Assembly (NCBI GenBank): GCA_947243795.1
Contig: OX365940.1
Location: 186,001-250,000, forward strand
Direction of reading: 5' to 3'
Length of the DNA stretch: 64,000 nucleotides
DNA from: Saccharomyces uvarum
Lineage: Eukaryota; Ascomycota; Saccharomycetes; Saccharomycetales; Saccharomycetaceae
Positions within the stretch are counted from its first letter, which is position 1. Each line of letters starts with the position of its first letter. The notes under the pieces are model-generated. The model was given only the letters and a program-made list of their open reading frames with translations. It was not told the DNA's origin and ran no database searches. The position numbers were made by a program, and so were the translations under genes. Shown one piece after another: positions 9,320 through 18,432 of the stretch.

Positions 9320-10378
9320 TCACATACATTTATACTTATATTTTTGTGGGAAATATGCCTTTGTAGGCGTATACACTCTTTCGAACACCTCTCCGTCTGA
9401 GTAACAGTAATAACTCGGTATTGTATTTTCGTCACCATAATCAGTACTGTCATAATCGACCACTTTTTTTATCTCGTCGTCCCCGTATACGGTTTTGTCT
9501 TCCTCATCATCTCTCAATATCCCCAATTCTTGAACCGTCTTACTCAAATTCTCATCAATGACCTTAGACACATATTTCTTTAGTTTCAACTCATAGCCTT
9601 TGGCCTTCATTTCGTTAGGTAAGAATCTTGGATGTACAAATATAACAAATATTACCACACTTATAATCAGTTTACTTATTAGAATTACCCATATGATAAA
9701 GGAAAATAACATGAAAGACAAAATCACACTTTCTTCATAATTTGTCTTGGCAATATGTTTTATTTTGTTTATTATGCCGCTCAAGTTGTCTAAATTACTC
9801 AAATTTTGTGTGCCGCTAGTATTACTGTTGCTTTCATTCGAAACTGTCAGTAAGACTGACCATAAAGTTAATCCATTTATTATTTGTCTCGGAGAATCAC
9901 CAAATACTAGCTTCAAACATCCACTGATTTCAAAATATGAAAAGAATAACCATTTACTGAATTTTTTTTCATCGCTCAGCACTATCATCTCAAAAATTTG
10001 ATATTTTTTGAAATTGAAAAGACAATTTATCAACCTGCTAACACCATTCATGTAGTTTGATGTAATCTCTTTCCTTTTATAAACTCTCAACCCAATTACC
10101 AGCTCTATGATTAGTATAACTGCAGAGCACAATATGCACCCGCTAAATAACCATTTAGAAATGCGGAATGCCAAGAAAGGTTGGATAATATTGTTTGACC
10201 ATGTATTGAATGCCAGCAATTTAATGCATGTATATATATCCGATGAAAACATCGCCAAATGTAGTATTACCTGACACCAACTATATAATAAGTACTGTAA
10301 CTTTGTAGACCATTTTGCTGCAGGAATAAGACTCATATCGATGTCTTGAAATTTTAATTTTTGTGAAGTTAGTTCCAT
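9320..10378 (-). CDS. PRM6: Prm6/Kch2, pheromone-regulated K+ transport membrane protein
   Basis: 352 codons, equal to S. cerevisiae Prm6, beginning MELTSQKLKFQDIDMSLIPAAKW. Prm6 and its paralogue Kch1 are plasma-membrane proteins for low-affinity K+ influx that supports Ca2+ channel activation during the pheromone response. Membrane segments are visible at about residues 28-50, 80-105 (CILCSAVILIIELVIGL), 140-185, and 215-245 (LSFMLFSFIIWVILISKLIISVVIFVIFV). The C-terminus is soluble and acidic with DYDSTDYGDEN. A single TGAAAC core (minus strand, 10646-10651), about 270 bases upstream, could be a weak Ste12 element, but one half-match is poor evidence. Confidence 0.95.
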   Translation of the reverse strand: MELTSQKLKFQDIDMSLIPAAKWSTKLQYLLYSWCQVILHLAMFSSDIYTCIKLLAFNTWSNNIIQPFLAFRISKWLFSGCILCSAVILIIELVIGLRVYKRKEITSNYMNGVSRLINCLFNFKKYQIFEMIVLSDEKKFSKWLFFSYFEISGCLKLVFGDSPRQIINGLTLWSVLLTVSNESNSNTSGTQNLSNLDNLSGIINKIKHIAKTNYEESVILSFMLFSFIIWVILISKLIISVVIFVIFVHPRFLPNEMKAKGYELKLKKYVSKVIDENLSKTVQELGILRDDEEDKTVYGDDEIKKVVDYDSTDYGDENTIPSYYCYSDGEVFERVYTPTKAYFPQKYKYKCM

Positions 10379-10788
10379 TCTTTTTAGCGCTTTATTGTCA
10401 TTTTCTTTTGTTCTTTGGTCCTATGTAATATTAAAGTCTTTTTCTTGAGTTTTTGTTTGTTTGCGTTTTCTTTCTTATTCAGTATGGATATGAGCATGGC
10501 TCTATTATATACCTGAGCATCTTTCTTCCAGCGTTTTAAATCATTTGCATTCTTTATGAAAGAGTTGTAAGCCCCCAACTACTGTTCTTTTTCATTTTTG
10601 TTATTTTACGTCGCCGCCGCTCATCTTAAAACAATTTTAATACAAGTTTCAAACTTAAACAAAATTTCACATAATGAAGTTTTCAACGATTTACTGTAAG
10701 AGAGCACTTCCCACAGCCCAGTTATTTGCTTAGTACACCCTTTCACAGCCTTCATTGCTATAGGATATCAACGATTTCTCTTTTTGTC
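10379..10788. other. Divergent promoter region PRM6 / PRP39
   Basis: 410 bases between two divergent ATGs. A short open frame on the minus strand (10384-10578) is lysine-rich and of random appearance, so I do not call it. A GC-rich patch CGTCGCCGCCGC near 10608-10620 resembles part of a URS1 element but does not match the full consensus. Confidence 0.6.
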
Positions 10789-12678
10789 ATGACAGATGAA
10801 ACAAACTTCACAATAGAAGAGATTAAGCCTAGGGCAGATGCCCTTCGAGGTCTAGACTCCCTGTTCCTTCAAGACAATGCAGCACTGGTGCAGACTTACC
10901 GCAATATGGACTGGTCAGATATTTCCTCATTGACTCAAATGGTAGACGTTATAGAGCAAACAGTAGTGAAATATGGTGATCCGAATGATTCAATTAAATT
11001 AGCTTTGGAAACTATCCTTTGGCAAATATTACAAAAATATCCTTTATTGTTTGGATTTTGGAAAAGGTTCACCACAATAGAGTACCAGTTGTTTGGTCTT
11101 AAGAAATCAATTGACGTTCTTGCCACCTCAGTTAAATGGTTCCCAACTTCACTAGAGTTGTGGTGCGATTATTTGAATGTCTTATGTGTGAATAATCCCA
11201 ACGAAAAGGACTTTATCAGAAACAACTTTCATATCGCCAAAGACCTCGTTGGTGAGCAATTTCTGTCACACCCATTTTGGGATAAATTTATAGAATTTGA
11301 GGTTAGGCAGGAGAATTGGGATAACGTTCAAATAATATACGAGTACATTATTGAGATTCCTTTACACCAGTACGCAAGATTTTTTACATCCTATAAAAAG
11401 CTTCTCAATGAAAGGAACTTAAAACCAAAAAGAGATATTGATACAGTCTTGAGAAGGACACAAACAATCGTAAATGAGATATGGCAGTTTGAGTCGAAGA
11501 TTAAGCAACCCTTTTTTAACTTGGGCCAAGTTCTGGACGATGATTTGAAGAATTGGTCTCAGTATTTGAATTTTATAACGAATCCTTCCAAATCCCTGGA
11601 CAAAAAATTCATAATGTCCATTTTTGACAGATGTTTAATTCCTTGTGTTTATAATGAAAAAGTGTGGCTACTGTACATCAACTGGCTATCAAGGGAGGAT
11701 TCATCATACGAGATAACAGTGGGGATTTATCAAAAAGCCAGCAAGTTATTACCGTTAGACTTTAAAACTTTGAGATACGATTTTATCAAATATTTGAAAA
11801 AGAACTACCGATTAAATAACGTTTTATTCAGCAACATATTCAATGAAACGTTATCGCATTTTTTAAATCTTTGGCCCAATGATGTTTCGCTGATGACGGA
11901 ATACATTTGTATGTGGAAGAGACATTCTTTCAAGAACTCCTTAGATCAACCGCCAAGAGAAATTCTAGAGAAACAAACTTCGTTTACTAAAATTTTAGAG
12001 ACATCAATTACCAATTATTTGACGAATCAAACTGACCCCAGGGTACATTTACAGACGTTGATGAATGACAAAAACTTAAGTATAGTAGTGGTGGAATTAA
12101 TAAAGACTACATGGCTAGTACTTAAAAATAACATGCAAACAAGAAAATATTTCAACTTTTACCAAAAAAATCCGCTCATCAAGGATTCAGTGCCGTTTTG
12201 GTTAACTTATTACAAATTCGAGAAGAGTAATGTAAATTTTACTAGACTGAATAAATTTATCAAGGAGCTGGGCGTGGAAATATATTTACCGACAACGATA
12301 ATGAACGATATTCTGGCAGACTACAAGACTTTTTACTTGATGCATTCAAACATCGTTGCGTATGAAACGTCCACTTTAGATTCAAGCACTTTCGATCCTA
12401 TTTTATATCCTGAATTGAAAATCTCGAATCCACAATATGAACCAGTCGCAGATGTAAAGCCAAATGCCGAATGGTATAAAAGAACAGAATGGAAAGAAGC
12501 TGGTCACGTCGGGATAATGATAGAACGACCACAGATATCGAACAGTATAATTGAGTGCAATTCAAGAAATTTAGTTCAAAGGCCTATTACCTTACCAAAT
12601 TTTAGAAATTTGGAGAAAATTAACCAGGTTAAAATTAATGATTTATATACAGAAGAATTTTTAAAGGAAAAGAAATGA
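10789..12678 (+). CDS. PRP39: Prp39, U1 snRNP protein
   Basis: 629 codons from the ATG at 10789 (TGTCATGACAGATG), exactly the S. cerevisiae length; the frame extends 21 codons upstream without an ATG. Prp39 is a core component of the yeast U1 snRNP, pairing with Prp42 to stabilise 5' splice-site recognition. The protein is built of HAT (half-a-TPR) repeats, seen as recurrent W/Y-rich helices such as LFGFWKRFTTIEYQLFG, SLELWCDYLNVLC, HPFWDKFIEFEV, KVWLLYINWLSRE and VPFWLTYYKFEKS. No nucleic-acid-binding domain is apparent, as expected for a scaffold. Confidence 0.97.
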   Translation: MTDETNFTIEEIKPRADALRGLDSLFLQDNAALVQTYRNMDWSDISSLTQMVDVIEQTVVKYGDPNDSIKLALETILWQILQKYPLLFGFWKRFTTIEYQLFGLKKSIDVLATSVKWFPTSLELWCDYLNVLCVNNPNEKDFIRNNFHIAKDLVGEQFLSHPFWDKFIEFEVRQENWDNVQIIYEYIIEIPLHQYARFFTSYKKLLNERNLKPKRDIDTVLRRTQTIVNEIWQFESKIKQPFFNLGQVLDDDLKNWSQYLNFITNPSKSLDKKFIMSIFDRCLIPCVYNEKVWLLYINWLSREDSSYEITVGIYQKASKLLPLDFKTLRYDFIKYLKKNYRLNNVLFSNIFNETLSHFLNLWPNDVSLMTEYICMWKRHSFKNSLDQPPREILEKQTSFTKILETSITNYLTNQTDPRVHLQTLMNDKNLSIVVVELIKTTWLVLKNNMQTRKYFNFYQKNPLIKDSVPFWLTYYKFEKSNVNFTRLNKFIKELGVEIYLPTTIMNDILADYKTFYLMHSNIVAYETSTLDSSTFDPILYPELKISNPQYEPVADVKPNAEWYKRTEWKEAGHVGIMIERPQISNSIIECNSRNLVQRPITLPNFRNLEKINQVKINDLYTEEFLKEKK

Positions 12679-12977
12679 TATGAATAGTCTTTTCAAAAAT
12701 ACTTATATTATTTACTAAACTATTGTTCTTCTATAAACATAGAGATCCCCTGATGTAACAGCTTTGTAGTACTTAAATCGCATCTATTCTTCTTTAGCCA
12801 ATAGTTAATTTATGGAGTTAAATGATCATATGCACAAAAAGAAAACGAGACCAAATTTATTTATGACTCCAGTTGTTATTAATTGTTTTAACCATAACTC
12901 TTGCCTTGTCTATTAGCTAAAAGTCCTTTACCGCTTCTAAACATTAAATAATCAAAAAAAAAAAATTCAAAAAAAAA
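12679..12977. other. PRP39 3' flank
   Basis: About 300 AT-rich bases with poly-A runs just before the tRNA gene. The A-run next to 12977 reads as a T-run on the minus strand, which is the Pol III terminator of the tRNA. No other gene is supported. Confidence 0.6.
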
Positions 12978-13048
12978 TGCGCAAGCCCGGAATCGAACCG
13001 GGGGCCCAACGATGGCAACGTTGGATTTTACCACTAAACCACTTGCGC
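12978..13048 (-). tRNA. tRNA-Gly(GCC)
   Basis: Read on the minus strand the gene starts GCGCAAGTGGTTTAGTGG and ends TTCCGGGCTTGCGC plus discriminator A, giving a 7-bp acceptor stem, a D arm, the anticodon loop with GCC, and a T arm with GGTTCGATTCC (B box). It is 71 nt without CCA and has no intron. The A box TGGTTTAGTGG is intact, and a T-run follows the 3' end on the transcribed strand as terminator. The place between PRP39 and RRN11 is where, as I recall, the S288C reference carries a Ty1 insertion. Confidence 0.97.
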
Positions 13049-13234
13049 TTATTTTATTGGAAGTTTTAGTTAAGAAAACATGTCATGCTAACATTAAATG
13101 AAAACTCTATTACAATTAATTCCTGATATTTATTTTTAGTGTAAACGGTCTAGTTGTTGCTCTAGATGCGTTATTGTAAATTTTCACTGTACGTGTGGGC
13201 ACCTCAATTAGATAACCGTTATTGCTTATCTGTC

Positions 13235-13477
13235 GAAGTATTCCAGTGACCTTTAACAATTGATGATATATGTGAGGATTCCATTTTTATTCGCTTTCAT
13301 AATATTACCCACAAAGATTTTACCATAGATTTTCCTCATGATTTAGGATAATTTTTTAAATGTTTCTGTTTTCTTTTTATATGTTTACACAATCCTTGCG
13401 CCTCAGCTTCCATTAAATTCGATGACACACCGTATACAATAGTAATAGATGAACGGCAGTTGATCCTTGTTCCAACA
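13235..13477 (-). mobile_element. Degenerate solo delta LTR (Ty1/Ty2 family)
   Basis: On the minus strand the 5' end is TGTTGGAACAAGGATCAACT, and later parts match delta LTRs in order: TATACGGTGT, GGAAGCTGAGGCGCAAGGATTG, an ATATAAA-like promoter region, ATGAGGA...TAATATTA, and AATGGAATCC near the 3' end. No gag or pol sequence is next to it, so it is a solo LTR left after recombination. It is shorter than the ~334 of young delta elements and clearly old and broken in many places; its 3' border is blurred (plus or minus 25 bases). It sits about 190-430 bases upstream of the tRNA-Gly gene, the usual target zone of Ty1 integration. Confidence 0.82.
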
Positions 13478-13846
13478 TATTCGAGATAGACTACTGAGTT
13501 AGTAGAAATTGTCTGTTGAACTATTTGCAGACAATTGTTGGATGTTTGTGGATAGTATGCAATTTGTTTGCGAAGTATATAGTAAAAATTACATCTTACT
13601 ACTACTTTCTGAAGCTTTTGCTTACTCTGGCCATGGCAAGTATCTTTGGGGTCATGAAGGTAACTGGTAATATAGAGTAGCTTCCCGTTATTTTACTATA
13701 GTATTATTATGAGAAAATTATTCGTCTATCAAATATAAATATATGTACTTTTTATATGCATGTATGCTTGTATTTTGCTTAAAAATGTAGGGCGATAAAA
13801 AAACTACTCCTGCATGATAACGAACCTATTGGAGTTCCAAGTTCAT
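13478..13846. other. RRN11 3' flank
   Basis: AT-rich sequence. Bases 13495-13530 (GAGTTAGTAGAAATTGTCTG and following) weakly resemble the start of a delta LTR on the minus strand, so a second, even older LTR scrap is possible but not called. No gene seen. Confidence 0.45.
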
Positions 13847-15388
13847 TCACTCGCTTGAGTCTTCATCGCTGTACTGATTCTCGGCCATCTCATTTTCCAC
13901 CGGTGATAAATCCATTAGTTGTGTATCTAAAAACTCTGCATTAGTTTCATACACATCCCCGAATGAGTTATCCGCTGAGCTGTTGTCAGTATTGCCATAA
14001 TCGTCGACCATTTTCCTCTCACGGATATCTTGTGCTTCCCCGTATAATCTTGACTCAAAGCTTTTTAATTGATTTTCAATTAATCTATTTGGGATGGTAA
14101 ACCCGCCTTTATCCAAACATGTTTGTAAAAATACCTTAACATAATGGATATTCTTTATCACTTGGTTAATCTTTATGTCCTTATTCAGCCCAACTAGGTC
14201 GTTGTTTTTGTTATCGTTGACAAACTGCTTTGATAAAAGATCGGCTTTTAGTAAATGACAAGATGCATAGATGAAATAAACTTCGGCGTCTTCCATAAAT
14301 GGAGGGATCAATATCCATTCTGATATTTTGTCTATCAATTTTTCTAGTCTACTGTTTTCCATATCATATTGATGATCGGTGACGTTTGACGATTCTATCG
14401 ATTTTTGACAATTAATTAGAGAGGACCATAAGTATGTAATGGCAAATTTTGATGTATGTGTTCTAGAACCAGTTTGGAAAGGGGGCACAACGGAACGGTA
14501 GTTGACGTTTTGAACGAATCTTGACTTGGATGAATAGACTTGGCACATCCATTGTAAGAAGTCAAGACTACTTGATGAATTTGGCGAGTTATCTAGTATC
14601 TTAACGCCAATACCCCAAATAGACTTGATTTGTACGTTCGGGATTCTTATCAATGTGGCAAATATTTTATATGCAAGAGGCCAGTTATGTCTTGATACAT
14701 TCAAATGTAAAAGATTGGTCAATGTTATTATATGTTTTGTTTGGTAGTTTCTCGTTGCAGATGTTGGGCTTTGCAAAGGTTCTAAACCTTTGGCTAAGAG
14801 CTGAAAATAAAGTTTATTTTCCTTTGTACAATGCAAAAGCGGAATTTCCATTTTTCTTAGGGAATTCTTTTCAATTTTTTTGAAGTTATGATATGTTATT
14901 TTTTGTTTATTAATGGGGCTTTTGTTTTGTGAAGACACCGTTTGCCAAACTTCGAAACTTTTTTCGGGCTTTTCGTATTTTTTCCAAAATTTTCTTTCCT
15001 CATCAGTATCGTCTTCCTTTATTCTAGTCTCATGTTCGACTTGATCACCTTCTTGAACGTCCTCCTCTTGAGAGTCGGATTCCGTCTCTGTACTAGAGTA
15101 GAGCTCCCCAATTACACTTTTCCAATGTCTTTCTCTTCTTCTTTTCGTCTGCTGCCGTATCGAACTTTCACCAGCATCACTTTCATAATTTCGTTCTTCT
15201 TCGTCATCGTCATAGTCATCGTCATTGTTTTCAGCTGCGGAATTTTCGGGTGTGGGCAAACTGTCTGTAGTATTACTTTTCTTGGTAATTCTGTCAAATC
15301 TTCTAGAAATGTGATTTATGTATTGATATTTCAACTTCCTTCTTTGAGCAAACTTCTTATTAGTCAAAGTTATAGGGACTTCAAACAT
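13847..15388 (-). CDS. RRN11: Rrn11, RNA polymerase I core factor subunit
   Basis: 513 codons (S. cerevisiae 507), starting MFEVPITLTNKKFAQRRKLKYQ. Rrn11 with Rrn6 and Rrn7 forms the core factor that binds the rDNA core promoter and TBP to recruit Pol I with Rrn3. The N-terminal ~130 residues are basic then strongly acidic (DDDYDDDEEERNYES) and look disordered. The middle (about 190-430) is helical with TPR-like segments such as NWPLAYKIFATLIRIPN and FMEDAEVYFIYASCHLLKADLL. The C-terminus is acidic and ends YSDEDSSE. Upstream is a tandem GAGAT run that fits the PAC element of ribosome-biogenesis genes. Confidence 0.95.
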   Translation of the reverse strand: MFEVPITLTNKKFAQRRKLKYQYINHISRRFDRITKKSNTTDSLPTPENSAAENNDDDYDDDEEERNYESDAGESSIRQQTKRRRERHWKSVIGELYSSTETESDSQEEDVQEGDQVEHETRIKEDDTDEERKFWKKYEKPEKSFEVWQTVSSQNKSPINKQKITYHNFKKIEKNSLRKMEIPLLHCTKENKLYFQLLAKGLEPLQSPTSATRNYQTKHIITLTNLLHLNVSRHNWPLAYKIFATLIRIPNVQIKSIWGIGVKILDNSPNSSSSLDFLQWMCQVYSSKSRFVQNVNYRSVVPPFQTGSRTHTSKFAITYLWSSLINCQKSIESSNVTDHQYDMENSRLEKLIDKISEWILIPPFMEDAEVYFIYASCHLLKADLLSKQFVNDNKNNDLVGLNKDIKINQVIKNIHYVKVFLQTCLDKGGFTIPNRLIENQLKSFESRLYGEAQDIRERKMVDDYGNTDNSSADNSFGDVYETNAEFLDTQLMDLSPVENEMAENQYSDEDSSE

Positions 15389-15962
15389 GGCTTATGCATC
15401 ATATTAGGGTTTATATGCTAATTTTGTGGTTATGCTTTATCTATTTTTTTTCCAAGAAAAAAGGGACTTCAACTGAAATAAAAATATGCGTGCAATTAAA
15501 AGATACAATTGATAATGATTATACCTTTTCTGCCCGAATACCAATACAATATCATTTGAGATGAGATGAGATGAGATGAGATGCCATGTTTATTACGATC
15601 CGTTTCTTTTTTTTTTTTTCTGCTTTTTTTTTCTTTCAGCGCGGGTAATAATGTAGTATACATGGAGCGGGTAACAATTGACGAAACCAGCATTAGAAAA
15701 GCCGCCATTAGAGAGTAGTATAAGTATCCTTTTTCCATTTATTCCAAAAAAAGGAAACTAGATCAAGATATCGTTTTATTCAAGCTGCAATTTCGCTTTG
15801 GGAAAGGTTCGACATGATCAATAGTGTTTTTTTCCTATTGTTCAAGCCACCTCTTAATATGCTACCACACTTGGCAGCCAAGAAGACGAACAATCATTGA
15901 AGCCTTCTTATATCTACCTCCCTGTCTGTCGTTGCCATCACGTTTGTTATTTCCATTTTTTT
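15389..15962. other. Divergent promoter region RRN11 / CAT2, RRN11-proximal half
   Basis: No protein gene or RNA is supported. Open frames in this region (for example 15496-15738 minus and 15824-16177 plus) are built of low-complexity runs such as KEKKSRKKKKE and have no recognisable domain. The functional content I can see is the PAC-like run listed separately. Confidence 0.6.
15557..15583 (-). promoter_or_regulatory. Tandem PAC-like elements (GAGAT x5)
   Basis: Five consecutive GAGAT units produce four overlapping GATGAG cores about 170-195 bases upstream of the RRN11 ATG. GATGAG is the core of the PAC element (bound by Pbf1/Dot6 and Pbf2/Tod6) found in promoters of Pol I/III and ribosome-biogenesis genes, at this distance from the start. 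The array is also a simple repeat, so its copy number may vary. Confidence 0.6.
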
Positions 15963-15972
15963 TTGCCGCCGA
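15963..15972 (+). promoter_or_regulatory. URS1-like site (Ume6), weaker copy
   Basis: TTGCCGCCGA, nine of ten bases of the URS1 consensus TAGCCGCCGA, 347 bases before the CAT2 ATG and 43 bases before a perfect copy. Confidence 0.5.
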
Positions 15973-16005
15973 AGTTGGATGGCCCAATGAGCTGATCGCA
16001 GTTTT

Positions 16006-16015
16006 TAGCCGCCGA
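16006..16015 (+). promoter_or_regulatory. URS1 site (Ume6), perfect match
   Basis: TAGCCGCCGA, an exact URS1 decamer about 304 bases before the CAT2 ATG. Ume6 binds URS1 and recruits Rpd3 and Isw2 to repress meiotic and several metabolic genes in rich medium. CAT2 is the nearer start, but RRN11, transcribed the other way, cannot be excluded as the target. Confidence 0.65.
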
Positions 16016-16318
16016 AAGCCTTGGCCTGCGCCGGGCGAAAGGCCGAATGACTGCTTATCCCCGCTAATACGTCACCCCGCCCTGAGGTCCACAAATTGGG
16101 GATTAAGTAAAACGAATGACTATTTCCTTTTGAAGTCATCATTAATGCTCGATATTAAGAACAGTGTACTTAGTTAGTTAAGGCAGTATGCTCTGTCCCC
16201 CCGTCTTCGCGTATAAAAACAGCTAAACGCCGAGGTTTATACTGTGCTTTCCGCAATAACAAATCTTCTTACTGAGATATAAATATATCCCTAAAACAAG
16301 AAACAAAGCAAAGCACTC

Positions 16319-18331
16319 ATGAGAATCTGTAATATGGGAACTTTAGCAAACCTGAAACATCTTCCCGTAACATCAAGGAGAGCAATGCACTCAGCAATTG
16401 TCAACTACTCCTCCCAAAAGATCCAATTTCCCATGGAGACAAACAATGGGGAACACTATTGGGCGGAAAAGCCAAATAAATTTTACCAGGAGAAAAGACC
16501 GAATTTCCAGGGCGCTACTTTTGCTAAACAACAAGACTTACCGTCATTACCAGTGCCAGAGTTAAACTCCACCCTTGATAAGTATTTGCAAACAATTCGT
16601 CCATTTTGCAATGACGTGGAAACTTTTGAAAGACAGCGGTTGTTATGTAAGGACTTCTTGGAAAATATGGGGCCTGTTTTACAGAATCGGTTGATGGAGT
16701 ACTCCAGCGATAAAAGAAATTGGATGTCCAAGTTTTGGGACGATCAATCGTACTTACAATATAATGATCCAATTGTTCCGTACGTTTCTTATTTTTACTC
16801 TCATAAACCACTACCCAATCATTTGTCCAAAATTGATAATGAGCCTTTAGTTAAAGCTACTGCAATAATATCAACCGTAGTTAAATTCATTGAAGCTATT
16901 AAAGACGAATCTTTACCTGCAGAAACTATCAAAAGCACTCCATTCTGTATGAATAGTTTTTCATTGATGTTTAATAATTCAAGATTACCTGGTAACCCAC
17001 AGGATAATCAAGATACAAACATATTCTACTCAATTTATGAAAACAACTTTATAACTGTTGCATTCAAAGGTAGGTTTTACAAATTAATGACCCACGATGG
17101 TAATAAAAAGCCGCTTTCTGAAAACGAAATTTGGAAACAACTGTATTCTGTGGTTTTCCAAGGATCACAGCCCGGACCCAAGCTAAAGGGTATTGGTTCT
17201 TTAACTTCTCTGCCTCGTGATCAATGGCGTGAGGTTCATTTAGACTTGGTGAAAGACCCTATTTCTCAAAATTCATTAGAAACGATTCATAAGTCTTCCT
17301 TCATGCTATGTTTGGATCTCGATCAATCTCCTGTTACTCTAGAGGAAAAATCAAGGAACTGCTGGCACGGTGATGGTATTAATAGATTCTACGATAAATC
17401 GTTACAGTTCCTAGTCACTGGTAATGGTTCATCAGGTTTCTTAGCTGAGCATTCGAAGATGGATGGTACGCCAACTTTATTTATGAATAACTACGTTTGT
17501 CAGCAATTAAAGAAACTAAATGCAAATGAATTTTTGGAAAAAGTGTTTACACCATCAAGCAAAGCATCATTTAAGGCTATGGAATTACCATTCACGATCA
17601 CTCCAATTATCAACAAGGCCATTGAATCTGCTCAATTACAATTTAGGGAAACGATAAATGAACACGATTTGCGTGTCTGGCACTACAACAAATTTGGTAA
17701 AACGTTCATAAAGAATCATGGTATGTCACCTGATGCATTTATTCAACAAGTTATTCAATTGGCTGTTTTCAAATACCTAAAACGTCCACTACCCACTTAT
17801 GAAGCTGCGTCTACAAGAAAATATTTTAAAGGTCGTACTGAAACTGGTAGATCTGTATCCACCGCTTCTTTAGAATTTGTTTCTAAATGGCAGAACGGAG
17901 ACATCCCCGGTGCTGAAAAGATTCAAGCTTTGAAACGTGCTGCCAAGGAACATTCTAACTATTTGAAAAATGCAGCAAACGGTAATGGGGTTGACCGTCA
18001 TTTTTTTGGTTTGAAGAATATGATTAAGTCTCATGACAACCAAGCCCCACCACTTTTTAAGGATCCTTTATTTAATTTCTCTTCAACTTGGTTGATCTCC
18101 ACATCCCAGCTATCATCAGAATACTTCGATGGTTACGGCTGGTCTCAAGTATATGACAACGGGTTTGGGTTAGCATACATGCTTAACAACGAGTGGTTGC
18201 ATATTAATATCGTGAACAAACCAGCCAAGAGCGGGCTAAGTGTTGGTAAATTACATTATTATTTATCCCAAGCCGCAGATGAAATTTACGAGGCTTTGGA
18301 AAATGAGAACAAACCAAAAGCAAAGTTATAA
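16319..18331 (+). CDS. CAT2: Cat2, mitochondrial and peroxisomal carnitine O-acetyltransferase
   Basis: 670 codons, the same as S. cerevisiae. The enzyme transfers acetyl groups between CoA and carnitine so that peroxisomal acetyl-CoA can reach mitochondria. The catalytic His is seen in AEHSKMDGTP (about residue 378); other family blocks are FWDDQSYLQYNDP, ARNCWHGDG-like SRNCWHGDGINRFYD, and GVDRHFFGLK. Dual targeting is readable: the N-terminus MRICNMGTLANLKHLPVTSRRA is basic and presequence-like, while the C-terminus is AKL, a PTS1 peroxisomal signal. An internal Met at residue 23 (MHSAIVNYSS) would give the presequence-free form, as in S. cerevisiae. Upstream sequence has two URS1-like sites, CCAAT motifs and a TATA-like TATAAAA near 16212. 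Confidence 0.98.
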   Translation: MRICNMGTLANLKHLPVTSRRAMHSAIVNYSSQKIQFPMETNNGEHYWAEKPNKFYQEKRPNFQGATFAKQQDLPSLPVPELNSTLDKYLQTIRPFCNDVETFERQRLLCKDFLENMGPVLQNRLMEYSSDKRNWMSKFWDDQSYLQYNDPIVPYVSYFYSHKPLPNHLSKIDNEPLVKATAIISTVVKFIEAIKDESLPAETIKSTPFCMNSFSLMFNNSRLPGNPQDNQDTNIFYSIYENNFITVAFKGRFYKLMTHDGNKKPLSENEIWKQLYSVVFQGSQPGPKLKGIGSLTSLPRDQWREVHLDLVKDPISQNSLETIHKSSFMLCLDLDQSPVTLEEKSRNCWHGDGINRFYDKSLQFLVTGNGSSGFLAEHSKMDGTPTLFMNNYVCQQLKKLNANEFLEKVFTPSSKASFKAMELPFTITPIINKAIESAQLQFRETINEHDLRVWHYNKFGKTFIKNHGMSPDAFIQQVIQLAVFKYLKRPLPTYEAASTRKYFKGRTETGRSVSTASLEFVSKWQNGDIPGAEKIQALKRAAKEHSNYLKNAANGNGVDRHFFGLKNMIKSHDNQAPPLFKDPLFNFSSTWLISTSQLSSEYFDGYGWSQVYDNGFGLAYMLNNEWLHINIVNKPAKSGLSVGKLHYYLSQAADEIYEALENENKPKAKL

Positions 18332-18432
18332 CCTTTTCTTGCTTTTTATTTGTAAATATTTATGTATATAAATACACATATGTATCTATATCTGAAGAAA
18401 AAACCAGGCTTACGAATATATATCATTTATTA

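Noticed and set aside
9238-9453. 71-codon minus-strand frame at the PRM6 3' end
   Set aside because: Overlaps the PRM6 C-terminus in another frame and has no recognisable content.
10608-10620. URS1 site in the PRM6/PRP39 promoter
   Set aside because: Only the central GCCGCC part matches; the flanking TA and GA of TAGCCGCCGA are missing.
14942-15421. 159-codon plus-strand frame opposite RRN11
   Set aside because: Antisense shadow of the acidic, Ser-rich RRN11 N-terminus; F/V/I runs are the complement of E/D/N codons.
15824-16177. 117-codon plus-strand frame before CAT2
   Set aside because: It covers the promoter with URS1 sites, and its start is a low-complexity F/S/L-rich translation without resemblance to any protein I know.
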